64,000 nt of DNA from Tubulanus polymorphus (Eukaryota > Nemertea > Palaeonemertea > Tubulaniformes > Tubulanidae): positions 15,454,650 through 15,518,649 of the forward strand of contig NC_134026.1 of NCBI RefSeq assembly GCF_964204645.1. The letters are read 5' to 3'. The translations under genes were made by a program, and so were the position numbers. Below are positions 42,938 through 51,946 of the stretch, one piece after another. Each line of letters begins with the position of its first letter. The first letter of the stretch is position 1. Below the pieces are notes generated by a model. That model saw only the letters and a list, made by a program, of their open reading frames with translations, ran no database searches and had not been told where the DNA came from.

Positions 42938-44233
42938 TTACAATTCTATACAAGTTATAGCTAATTTAGTATTTTCATGGGATTTATTATCATCATTTAG
43001 TTTAATTATTTCATGTTGAATATTATCAGTTCTAATATTTTCTGATGTATTGTAATCTTTTATTTTAGAATCATTATTTAATTTAATATTCTTAGTTTTA
43101 GTTTCTGTTGATTGAATATGTTTTTTATTTTTTTCGCCTTCCATTAATTTTGGAGCAGTAATAATCTTTTTATTTATATCATTCAATCCAAATGAATTAT
43201 TCATTGTTGCAGTTTTAATTAGATTATTATAACCAATTATATTTCCCATCTTTAATACTAAATCATTAGAAATAATAAATAGATTAGGGCCTATACAATA
43301 ATTTAATCTAATATGTGATTTATCTAAATAATTTTGATATCTTACAATGTTTTCTGGAATCGATCTATTTTTATCATTATGAATGGAATCTTCAAATAAT
43401 ACTTTAAATTGTTTCTGCGCATCGAATGAAGTGTTATCATTTCCAATTATTGGGGATCTTGTTTCAACTTGCGCACCTAAAATACATATCAAATAAGTTC
43501 TAATAGATTGATTTATTCTTTGTATTCCAGCTTTAGTAAAACCTTCACTATTTTCTAAAATAAAATAAACCCAACCATTATTGTTTTGTTGTTGTATATT
43601 ATTATAATATTTTGGTAATTCATTCCAATTTAGTGTTCTTATATCTGAATTTGTCATTATTTTTCCAAATTCTTTAGTATATAATATTCCTAATCCACCC
43701 ATTGTTCCAATTTTTGCTCTAAAATCTTTATTTGAATTAATATTAAATTCATTACATATTTTATAAAACTTAGAAAAATTAATATTATTATTCAATTCTT
43801 TAAAATATTTTGAACCTGGTAAAGGACATTCTAATTCATCTAATATTAATTTTATTTGAAAATATGTATGAAATCTAAAAAGTGATAACATCAATGGTAA
43901 ACTTGGTTTGTTTAAATGATCATTCCAACTAATTCCACATCCTGTTGTTGCACAATAAACGGCAAAATTTAATTGGTTCTGCCAATACTTCATATTAGAT
44001 TTTAATAACCAGTGTTTTGCCTCATTTAAATTTTTGAAATTAATTGTATACACATGATATATATTTTCCATCTTTACATGAAAATTATTACTTTCAGTAA
44101 CATAAATATATAAATCAATTAATGAATTTAAAACTTCATTTCTATATGTAATATGTTTATTAAAATCTATTGCTGGAATAATATATTTAATTGATTTATT
44201 ATATTGGAAACCTTTTTGAAAACTATCTGCCAT
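42938..44233 (-). CDS. 431-aa structural-cluster protein with conserved CATTGCG/FRFH segments
   Basis: The protein is intact. Residues about 90-105 read NFAVYCATTGCGISW and about 118-141 read LFRFHTYFQIKLILDELECP. Similar 'A(V/I)xCATTGCGv ... LFRFHxYYQ' proteins occur, from memory, in ORFs of other animal Polintons, but I know no assigned function. The middle (about 195-265) contains MGGLGILYTKEFGK and EGFTKAGIQRINQSIRTYLI. The last 90 residues are N/K-rich and probably disordered. It starts 15 nt downstream of the preceding gene's stop within ATTATATAAATGG. A virion role is inferred from the neighbourhood. Confidence 0.75.
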   Translation of the reverse strand: MADSFQKGFQYNKSIKYIIPAIDFNKHITYRNEVLNSLIDLYIYVTESNNFHVKMENIYHVYTINFKNLNEAKHWLLKSNMKYWQNQLNFAVYCATTGCGISWNDHLNKPSLPLMLSLFRFHTYFQIKLILDELECPLPGSKYFKELNNNINFSKFYKICNEFNINSNKDFRAKIGTMGGLGILYTKEFGKIMTNSDIRTLNWNELPKYYNNIQQQNNNGWVYFILENSEGFTKAGIQRINQSIRTYLICILGAQVETRSPIIGNDNTSFDAQKQFKVLFEDSIHNDKNRSIPENIVRYQNYLDKSHIRLNYCIGPNLFIISNDLVLKMGNIIGYNNLIKTATMNNSFGLNDINKKIITAPKLMEGEKNKKHIQSTETKTKNIKLNNDSKIKDYNTSENIRTDNIQHEIIKLNDDNKSHENTKLAITCIEL

Positions 44234-44262
44234 TTATATAATTAAAAAATTAATAATTAACT
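44234..44262 (-). promoter_or_regulatory. Structural-gene leader motif
   Basis: Reverse strand: TTATTAATTTTTTAATTATATAA upstream of ATG. It overlaps the stop of the preceding gene. Confidence 0.6.
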
Positions 44263-44684
44263 AATTCTTTTAATAATTTATCTTGTTCTTCAACTGTTAT
44301 ATGACCATTTAAACTTATTATATAATCTAGTGTATTCTTCAATTTATTAATTTCTTTTATATTAGTTTTAATTTTTTCTTTATTACTTTTTATATTTAAT
44401 TTTGAACTTATACCAGTTAAAACACTTGAACTTAATCCTAATACACCAATTGATATAGCTAAAGGTGTTAATGGACTGAATATTGCTAGAAATGTTATTA
44501 CAGAACTAATTGTAACCGAACCACTTATAATCAAATAATATATAATTTTACTTTTTAAACATTTTTTCTTTTTTATCTTTAAGTCACTTTCAAATTCTAA
44601 TATTTGTTTTTTTAAATATATTTTTAATTTAGTTTTATTTATATCATGAGGAATAATATCAATATTATCAACTTTATCTTCCAT
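44250..44684 (-). CDS. Small membrane protein with hydrophobic hairpin
   Basis: This 144-aa protein is intact. A basic coiled helix (about 15-47) precedes a roughly 45-residue hydrophobic region (about 48-92: YLIISGSVTISSVITFLAIF, then PLAISIGVLGLSSSVLTGIS) that could be two transmembrane helices joined by SPLTP. A basic helical tail follows. There is no cleavable signal peptide. It is one of four adjacent right-arm genes with likely membrane segments. Confidence 0.7.
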   Translation of the reverse strand: MEDKVDNIDIIPHDINKTKLKIYLKKQILEFESDLKIKKKKCLKSKIIYYLIISGSVTISSVITFLAIFSPLTPLAISIGVLGLSSSVLTGISSKLNIKSNKEKIKTNIKEINKLKNTLDYIISLNGHITVEEQDKLLKELVNY

Positions 44685-44711
44685 TTATTTAGCAAAAAAA
44701 AATTACTAATT
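44685..44711 (-). promoter_or_regulatory. Structural-gene leader motif
   Basis: Reverse strand: TAATTTTTTTTGCTAAATAA then ATG, a strong match to the consensus. Confidence 0.65.
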
Positions 44712-45128
44712 AGTAAATTTATATGCTACAAATATAACAATAACTGTTCCACCTAAAATCCAAATTATTTCATATTTCTGTTGTTCTTTACTTGGGGTAT
44801 AATAATCTGATATTGTAGGTTTATGTAGATGTAATTTTTCTTTATTGGTTACCGCGTTATATAAACTCATTGCATCATCAACTGATTGAAAATCTATATG
44901 TGAAATCTTCTGATCATATAATTCCTTGTTAATATAATCCATATAGTTTTGTCTCTTTTCTCTATATTCTTCAGCTGCTTTATTATATTTCTCTAATGCT
45001 AAGTTATGTCTTTTCTGTTCTGTTAATGATCCATTTTTATCAATATGTTTAAATAGATAACCACCACCAGTAAATGCTAAAGCGTTAACAATTGCCGATC
45101 CTATAATAGTTATAACTGCAGAAGCCAT
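44706..45128 (-). CDS. Small protein with N- and C-terminal membrane helices
   Basis: This 140-aa protein is intact. A Gly/Ala-rich hydrophobic N-terminus (ITIIGSAIVNALAFTGGGYLF, residues about 6-26) is followed by a charged helical middle and a C-terminal helix (IIWILGGTVIVIFVAYKF, about 121-138). The topology suggests both ends in a membrane. The glycine-rich N-terminus could also act as a virion membrane-active peptide (speculative). Confidence 0.7.
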   Translation of the reverse strand: MASAVITIIGSAIVNALAFTGGGYLFKHIDKNGSLTEQKRHNLALEKYNKAAEEYREKRQNYMDYINKELYDQKISHIDFQSVDDAMSLYNAVTNKEKLHLHKPTISDYYTPSKEQQKYEIIWILGGTVIVIFVAYKFTN

Positions 45129-45152
45129 TTATTTAGTAAAATAATTACGCAT
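45129..45152 (-). promoter_or_regulatory. Structural-gene leader motif
   Basis: Reverse strand: TAATTATTTTACTAAATAA then ATG. Confidence 0.65.
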
Positions 45153-45731
45153 TTATATGGGAGGCATATATTTTTGTTTTTCTAGATAATCAATAGTTAA
45201 ATTAGATAAAGTAACTGCTAATGTTAATTTTAAAATATCATTTATATCAAATCTATCAACATTAACACTTCCCATTTTAAATACTTTTTTTAATACCATT
45301 GAATAACCAACAGTTCCAACTGATAGTAATGCGCCATTATATAATCCAGTTATTATCCACTTATTATCACTCATTTGTTTATCAAAAAAATTACTATCAT
45401 CAAAATATTTAGTTATCTTATTTATGATTATTTCAACATTTATTTCATTACTAGTTTCATTTGTATATATTTCAATTATTATTTTTTTAATATCATCGAT
45501 GATAAAATCTTCATCTAATTCATGAAATCTTAAAGATTCTCTTATTAAATTAGTAATCTTTTCTACATTTAAAGTTTCTTTATCTATTGTTGTTTCATAC
45601 TCAAATGTTGTTTCATTAGAAAATGTAATATTTTTGATATGTGTAATTACATCATTAATGTTAAATTTCATTTCTTTCTCATGTTTAAAATCAAACCCAA
45701 AACATATACTCGGTCCAACAGTTATATTCAT
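45153..45731 (-). CDS. 192-aa protein with weakly hydrophobic C-terminal third
   Basis: The protein is intact. The N-terminal two thirds are I/E/N-rich with regular helical spacing (about residues 20-115). After about residue 125 two moderately hydrophobic segments occur (WIITGLYNGALLSVGTVGYS and ILKLTLAVTLSNLTI), separated by a basic turn. No known domain was recognised. It sits between the membrane proteins and the capsid-like gene and shares their leader. Confidence 0.7.
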   Translation of the reverse strand: MNITVGPSICFGFDFKHEKEMKFNINDVITHIKNITFSNETTFEYETTIDKETLNVEKITNLIRESLRFHELDEDFIIDDIKKIIIEIYTNETSNEINVEIIINKITKYFDDSNFFDKQMSDNKWIITGLYNGALLSVGTVGYSMVLKKVFKMGSVNVDRFDINDILKLTLAVTLSNLTIDYLEKQKYMPPI

Positions 45732-45756
45732 TTATATAATGAAAAAATTACTCTTT
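45732..45756 (-). promoter_or_regulatory. Structural-gene leader motif
   Basis: Reverse strand: TAATTTTTTCATTATATAA then ATG. Confidence 0.65.
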
Positions 45757-46181
45757 ACATCTTATAACTAATTCATAAATTACAGGAAAGTTATTCAAAT
45801 CAATTAAATATCCATTATGATTTCTTATTTCTAATTTAAAATTATTAAATTTAGGAATGCAAGGTTTAAAATCACATTCTGTTAAATTATAATTTATTTG
45901 AGTTCCAAATTGTTTCACATTTTTTAGCGGTAAAATATTTAGTATACTAGAACTACAAATTGTTTCTTTAGTTGCTTCGAAAGTTTTTGTAGGCTCGATT
46001 AAATTGCAATAAATATAAAAGTGTGTAAAAGGTATTATATTTGAATTACCATCTATGTTTCCTGTAACAGTATCTGGTGCAATTCCTAGCAATTTAGCTA
46101 ATGGTTTATTTACCATAAATGCATGTTGACTTGAAGTTTTCTTGAATCAACAAATATTCTGTATTCTTTTAATTCCGCCAT
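45748..46181 (-). pseudogene. Capsid-like (minor capsid/penton-type) protein with one frameshift
   Basis: The most plausible start is ATG at 46179-46181, in the AAATAAATGG context shared with the neighbouring genes. It opens MAELKEYRIFVDSRK and shifts frame within about 20 codons (near 46135). The second frame runs to 45748 and is intact. It contains VNKPLAKLLGIAP, FTHFYIYCNLIEPT, SSILNILPLKN and a final PVIYELVIRCKE. The order 'LaxLLGf ... I.VyCNlI ... ilnilP ... l.I.n..G..idl' resembles the C-terminal part of Polinton minor-capsid proteins (family memory, no search). A single one-base indel in an A-run separates the two frames, so an assembly error is possible. Confidence 0.5.
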
Positions 46182-46200
46182 TTATTTTACATATTTTCTT
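46182..46200 (-). promoter_or_regulatory. Structural-gene leader motif (weaker)
   Basis: Reverse strand: GAAAATATGTAAAATAA then ATG. The TAAATG end is conserved and the T-run is less clear. Confidence 0.5.
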
Positions 46201-46226
46201 ATTCGAAATCTATTTCATGATGCCCC

Positions 46227-46514
46227 TTAATATAATTCTTCTAGATCTTCACTTGATAATCTATGAAATCTATCCGGTAAATATGTTCTGAATTTATATG
46301 TATTTCCTTTTAATCCTTCATATTCTAAGTGTATAACTAATTTATCTCCATATTTGTTAGTAACTCTATCAATATTTGGAATTAGATATTTCTTATGGAT
46401 TATTAATTCTTTTAACTTCTTAAATTTATAATCTACTGATTTGACATTTGAAGTATCTTTTATTCTATCTAGAAATGATTTGTTGTTCTCACTGTGCGCT
46501 TGTTTACTCTCCAT
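46227..46514 (-). CDS. Small protein following the polymerase gene
   Basis: This 95-aa protein is intact, charged (K/E/D-rich) and soluble-looking, with LKELIIHKKYLIP and HLEYEGLKGNTYKFRTYLP. It starts within GTTATTAAAATGGAG, nearly the same context as the polymerase start, and lies 29 nt after the polymerase stop. The pairing suggests it belongs to the replication (early) class. No domain was recognised. A terminal-protein or DNA-binding role is possible but unsupported by motif. Confidence 0.65.
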   Translation of the reverse strand: MESKQAHSENNKSFLDRIKDTSNVKSVDYKFKKLKELIIHKKYLIPNIDRVTNKYGDKLVIHLEYEGLKGNTYKFRTYLPDRFHRLSSEDLEELY

Positions 46515-46542
46515 TTTAATAACATATTTTTATTAAAATTTG
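46515..46542 (-). promoter_or_regulatory. Replication-class leader motif
   Basis: Reverse strand: AAAATATGTTATTAAA before ATGGAG. Compare AAATTTTAGTATTAAA before ATGGAAG at 50462. This differs from the TAAATAAATG leaders. Confidence 0.5.
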
Positions 46543-46543
46543 A

Positions 46544-49500
46544 TTAACACGTTAGAATTCTTTTCATTATCTCGTTTTCTTTTGTTTCTTCTCTTTTAAA
46601 TTTTAAGTATTCATCTAAATTACAATCATAAGCAACTGTATGAATTCCATCATCCAGAATATATCTTTTATCATCAAATGGGTTTAGACTTATCTTTTCA
46701 ATTTCTTCAATAAACATTTCATGATCTTCAGATCTTTAGCTTCATGTTCTTTAGTTTTATATGAATACATTTTAGATCTAATACCAATGAACTCTATCAT
46801 TTCTTCACCACCTAATCCATCCTTAAACTTCCCTGGAACTTTTTTATTATCATTGCTAAACAATTCATGATCTTTAGGATTGTTACTAAAATCAAAATGA
46901 TGTTTTAATGTTTTTAAATCATCAGTTATGTTATCAGTTTTTATCTTTAATATGTAAGAATCTGTATCAAAATATAATATTTCTATGTTTTTCTCCAAAA
47001 AGTGGTTGTAATACATTATAATAGAATTCATACATTAGTAATTTTGATAATTCTAAAACTGAAGCGCCAACATAGATTGGTTTATTAAATTTCATTGATG
47101 TTCTTCTCATTTTAACTGCAGCTAAATTTTCATCAAATATTCTGTTACCAATGAACTTAGGATATGTTTGTAAATGTCTAATTCTTTTACCATTACTAAC
47201 TAACTCAATATCATTTCTATTTCTAATATTTTCACAAGTCTTACCATAGAATGCATTATTCATTAACTTGAAGAAATCTTTCTCGAAATCAGTTTTAGCT
47301 TCAGTTCTCTGTTTGGTGTTAAAATCTATATATTTTTCTAACCACTTAGATTGACTAAATGAAATATATCTATGTACTTTTTTTAGAACCATTCCTTGTT
47401 TTAGATAAAACTTTAACATTCTATAATGTACTACATAATTATATTCATCTTCTTGAGTTACCATTAACTTTTCTGTATGAATATGATTATCGGGTTTAAT
47501 TCTTTTTTGATAATTTGATAGTTCTTCATGAGTTACAGTTTTATGTTCGGGACAGTAAGCTAGATTTCTAGATTTAAATTTTTTATCTTCAGGATATTCT
47601 AAATCTACAACAAAGAAGTAACCAGTATCTGAATCATCTGCAATATCTAGAATTCCTTTCTTCCAATCAAATTTATCATTATTTTCATTCTATAAAACTT
47701 CACTTATTTCAAATACTCCATAAGGTTGTTGTTCCATCATTGCCCAACCATACAAATTATTTGCATCTATATATAATAACTTATATCCGGGGTTATCATT
47801 TACATTGAAATATCTATCACCTAATACACCTGAAACTCCTCCTCTTATAGATTTTTCAAATAATAGTAATTGATCTATATTTGTTAACAAATCCATTTTT
47901 ATATCTGTAAATTTTAATCCACAATCCCATGTTAAACCTGGGCTAGAATAACAATGACAAGGATCATTATTGAAATATTTTAGGTTTACATCTCTAAACC
48001 TTTCGAATATATCAGTTAATAATAATACATCTGATTTTAAATATAAATCTACTAATTGTCCATGATTTTCTATTTTGAAATGATTCCAAATATTCAATGT
48101 TCTATTATATACTTCATCTTTAACATATTCATTTTTTAATTCATCATAGAATTGTTCTTTTAGTAATTCAGTTATATTGAAATCATTATGATTTTTATAG
48201 AAAGAATATGGAATTGCGCCTTTGTATCTCATTAATTTAAAATCATCAATATTTGGGTAATATTCTTTTAATATCTTTAATTCATCATCAACTAATGATT
48301 TTGATCTAATGAACTATTTAAAAATCTATATGAATCTATAGATCTTAAACACCCAAATTGGAATGATATATAATTCTCAGATGTTTTAGCTAACATTCTA
48401 AATTTATAAGTTGGTATTCTATCTTTTGATCTATTTGAATTTAATCTTTCTATTTCATTATTAATTTCTTCTATTTTATGACATAACTGTTTGATGAATA
48501 AATGTGCATCATATCCTGATAGATTATGAAATATAACTGGTACAAAGTTAATTTTCTTAGCTTGTAAGTTACAATTCTCATGTGCGGCGCCTCTAAACTT
48601 TCCATTCAAATGATCATGGTCTCTTACTTTTTTATCTTTATAATTAAATATCTTTTCACAATAATAACATTTATCTGCAAACGCAAATTCTTCTTTATCT
48701 TCTTCTGTCATTATAATTTCTATATTTTTATTTAACTTTTCATTAAATCTTATTTCATATTCAATTAATAAGTCACAAAAATGATTGATAACATTTTCAT
48801 TTCTATAATTATAATATTCACTTTCAATTAGTTCTGGATAATCAGATTTAATATATAACCCAAAAGCAGCAGCTGATTGATGAATCTTTTTAATTGTATT
48901 TGTTTTTGGTGGTTCATCAGAATAATCATTTTCATTAGAATTTAATTTCTTTCTTTTATAATATATTTCTTTTCTATCTTGATCAGTTAGTTCTTTATTT
49001 AATGATTCAAAATCTCCATATATTACAAATGGTACTTTATTTTTGTAATCATATTTTTTGAATTCTAATATTTTATCTTTTTCATTTGGTAAAACTAATT
49101 TACAATAATCATGATTTTCACATAATTGTTTATGATTTAATAATGTACTTTCATTACTGAATCTATGTAAACATTTTCTACAAAGATATATTTTATCATG
49201 GTGATCACTTTCTGTTCTAAAGAATAAATCTATTTATTTAATCCACATATAATGATTCTCATAATATAGTATATCTATAACATCATTTGAATCATAATCT
49301 TTTGATAGATATAAAGGTTCTAATGTTTTATATTGTTACCTTTTGTATTTGGTAATTTGATTAAATCAACTACATTTATTCTTAAATTATTATCTCTTTC
49401 TATTTTTGGGATGTTTTTAATTATAACAGGATACTTATCTATCTTAAAATTATTTTCAAATTGTTTATAATGAGTTAATCTAAAACTATGTTGTTTATCA

Positions 49501-50462
49501 TCTTCAACTGGGTGTAAACAACTTATTATAGCCCATAGAAAACATTTATCATCTTCATTTTGTACATTTATTACTGCATTAGTTTTAAATGGTAGTTTAA
49601 TATAACTCGATGCTTCAATATCTGGTTCTTTATAATATGATACATTATTTTCATTAATTGGTTTTGATTTAGTTAACTTATTATATTTTGTGTTATAAAC
49701 ATGTAAAGTCATAAATATTATTTCATCAAATATTAAACCAGATCCTTCAAAATATTTCTCTTCTATTTTAGTTTTTACTTCATTTTAACATTTATCTAAT
49801 TTATCATCTATATGTTGTTTATATATAATATGTTGTGAATGAGAATTTATATTATATATTGGTTTATCTTCAGATTTTATGAATTTGACTTTAACTGATA
49901 TACTAATTTTAGGATATTCAACATCAGTTATTATTTTTATTATTTCTTTCATATTTTCTAAATGTTTTTTATTTTCTTCTAATGTTTTTCCTTTATGAAA
50001 TTTAAACTCGATAGCTGCTGGGCCAATATCACTTTTAAATGCTTCGGTTATCTCTATATCTTTTTTATTATCCAATAAATTGATATATTTTCTTACATCT
50101 TCCATGTATGGTCTTTTATTGTTTAATTTATTTTTTATGCTTTTAATTGTCTTCTGTTTCTTATCATTATCTTTATCAAAATAATCTTCACCTAAAATAT
50201 CATTATTCTTATTTCTAATATGACTTTTAGATTTTAAATGTTCATTATAATATCTTTTATCACTGAATGGTTGATTACATGTATCACATTTGTATATTTC
50301 TTTTTCATTCTTTAATTCATCTAATTTAGTTTCTAATATATCATCTTTATATTCTAGTTTCAATTTATTCTCTAAATGTGTTTTAGTTTTATTGTGTCTT
50401 GCTTTTTGGGATTTATCTATATTGATATTACATGTTGGACAGTAGTACTTATTTGCTTCCAT
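46544..50462 (-). pseudogene. POLB: Protein-primed family B DNA polymerase (pPolB), disabled by multiple lesions
   Basis: About 1300 codons can be followed on the reverse strand. From the N-terminus: two C2H2 fingers (C8/C11/H23/H29 and a second near residue 58), then a Polinton-specific N-domain (49320-49712, DDKCFLWAIISCLHP). Next come another CxxC..H..H finger (about 49190), the exonuclease motif YGDFES (about 49030), a C/H-rich HNH-like cluster (CYYCEKIFNY...DHDH, about 48660-48600) and FHNLSGYDAHLF. The polymerase motifs follow: A (YIDANNLYGWAM, about 47765), B (KLMNNAFYGKTCEN, about 47230) and C (YFDTDS, about 46965). The lesions are in-frame stops at 49785-49787, about 49234-49236 and 47690-47692, and frame changes near 49320, 48300, 46990 and 46730. 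All catalytic motifs persist, but no intact protein can be made. Confidence 0.93.
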
Positions 50463-50490
50463 TTTAATACTAAAATTTTTATTAAAATTG
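50463..50490 (-). promoter_or_regulatory. Replication-class leader of the polymerase gene
   Basis: Reverse strand: TAAAAATTTTAGTATTAAA then ATGGAAG, lying right at the inner edge of the right TIR. Confidence 0.5.
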
Positions 50491-50884
50491 ATTTTAGAAG
50501 TTCAATGATTTATATCATGTATTATTTCAATCACACTTTACTAACACTTTTAATGTTTAAAAATCTAACTCATACAAATATAAATATTGAAATAATGTTG
50601 TAAATATATCTATATATCTATTCTATAAGAGCTCACACTTTTATATTGAATAATCTGTCAATTTAAATGTTATTCATTTACATGATTATTTTAAGAGTAA
50701 TAGGGATAATAGGCTTTCAGGTTAAAGGTTGAAGGGACGAGTGAGTAAAAAATGAAAATAACAATAATTTACAGTTGAATTAGGAGTGTGCGCGACTAAT
50801 TCAACTGTAAATTATTGTTATTTTCATTTTTTTACGAGCTCGACCCTTCGACCTTTGATCTGAAAGCCTATTATCCCTATTACT
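50485..50884. repeat. Polinton right terminal inverted repeat (400 bp)
   Basis: It mirrors 21488-21887. The two observed differences are one in each arm of the tip palindrome. Confidence 0.95.
50696..50884. repeat. 189-bp palindrome at the right tip
   Basis: It runs AGTAATAGGGATAATAGGC ... GCCTATTATCCCTATTACT around a spacer AGTGTGCGCG, in mirror orientation to the left tip. Confidence 0.95.
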
Positions 50885-50890
50885 TACGAT
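50885..50890. repeat. Polinton target-site duplication, right
   Basis: TACGAT, identical to 21482-21487. Confidence 0.95.
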
Positions 50891-51580
50891 TAAAGCACAT
50901 ATAAATACTATATTCATAAGTTATTTACATTATTAATATTAGTATTATTGTTAAACATTTCCATGTAGTAAGAGACATGAAATATTATGAACCGTTTTTT
51001 ATGAAATTGTATATATATAAAATATGTGACTTATATCAGGGTGACACTTGACAGCAAACGAAACAAAACGGTCCCAAAATCTTTTTTCAGAGCAAATAAC
51101 CCGATCAGAACTTTCTGGCTAATTAATTTGATGCTCTGTACAATCATCCCAGCATCGAAGTTCACATCACTGAATGCCTCTTAAAGCAGAACTGCACAGC
51201 AAACACCCCTCGGAGGTGAAAAAGTAAAGATAATTTATAGCTTATTGAAACTTTACTGAAAATCTTTTCAAAAATATTGTTATTTTTAATCTTTTTACGA
51301 AAAGTTTTCATTGCATATAGGCTCAATAATGTGTAATCAGTCAACACAAACAGCATTATGAGTTGTAACAATATTGATAAAAAAGATTTGAGTTCTTTTA
51401 CTTTGTATATTTTAATTTTTAAAAGATCAAGTAGCGCTTAAATAGTTTTTTACTTCATAGTATGTCGACGGAGTCTTCAATATGGCTATGGAGACCTTTC
51501 TGGAGGTAAAGTGCTTACAAAATGCTGTGTTTCGAAACTCGTCTTTTGGACCGCACACTTCTGTTAAACAATTAGTGCCA
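50891..51580. other. Host flank right of the Polinton, no gene
   Basis: A+T-rich. No repeat partner or motif was recognised. Confidence 0.4.
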
Positions 51581-51582
51581 TT

Positions 51583-51935
51583 TAAAACATTACCAAACAA
51601 AGATAAAACGGTCAGAAGATGAAACTGTGAAATGTTCCAGTCACGCAGTAATTAGCAGTCATAGTTTGGTATTTTTTCGTGAATATATGTTCCATTCGGA
51701 AAATTAATACCTTCATTCTGCGGAGATCACGTGGGCTCCTTCAGCTTATCATTGCTCTTCAACAAGTTAGGCTGCGGTCTGCTTGATCGCGGCATATGTG
51801 ATGTCATTGTGAGAAAGCTACGCTTAGGTTGTTTGGGGAATACCCTCGGCAAGTGGGGTATTCCCCAAACAACCAGTTTAGCTGAACAAGAAATTGCACA
51901 AGAGATACACGCCATTTTGACGTCTTGGGTAAGTG
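51583..51935 (+). repeat. Dispersed repeat R3, copy 2
   Basis: Partner of 14735-15140. It contains the perfect hairpin GGGGAATACCC...GGGTATTCCCC (51836-51866) and ends at GTAAGTGAAGT as the first copy does. Confidence 0.6.
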
Positions 51936-51946
51936 AAGTCTATCTT

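Larger units (their letters stand above)
21488..50884. mobile_element. Maverick/Polinton transposon, 29.4 kb with a nested ~13-kb repeat block
   Basis: The unit is delimited by 400-bp terminal inverted repeats and a perfect 6-bp target duplication. It contains the hallmark Polinton gene set: retroviral-type integrase with chromodomain, A32-like ATPase, protein-primed polymerase B and capsid-type proteins. Left-arm genes run rightward and right-arm genes run leftward, converging on the nested block. Without that block the element would be about 16.4 kb, in the 15-20 kb range usual for the group. Genes are much more A+T-rich than the GC-richer Gypsy at the right of the window. Integrase, polymerase and two further genes carry stops or frameshifts, while six or more others are intact. 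No adenain-like protease was found. Confidence 0.95.

Noticed and set aside
21488-50884. Viral or bacterial contamination of the assembly
   Set aside because: A perfect target duplication joins the element to DNA rich in LINE, hAT and Gypsy relics, and host-type repeats are nested inside it.
21488-50884. Flip/flop isomers of the two tip palindromes
   Set aside because: Spacer and arm mismatches have the same orientation at both ends, so this copy gives no evidence for inversion of the tips.
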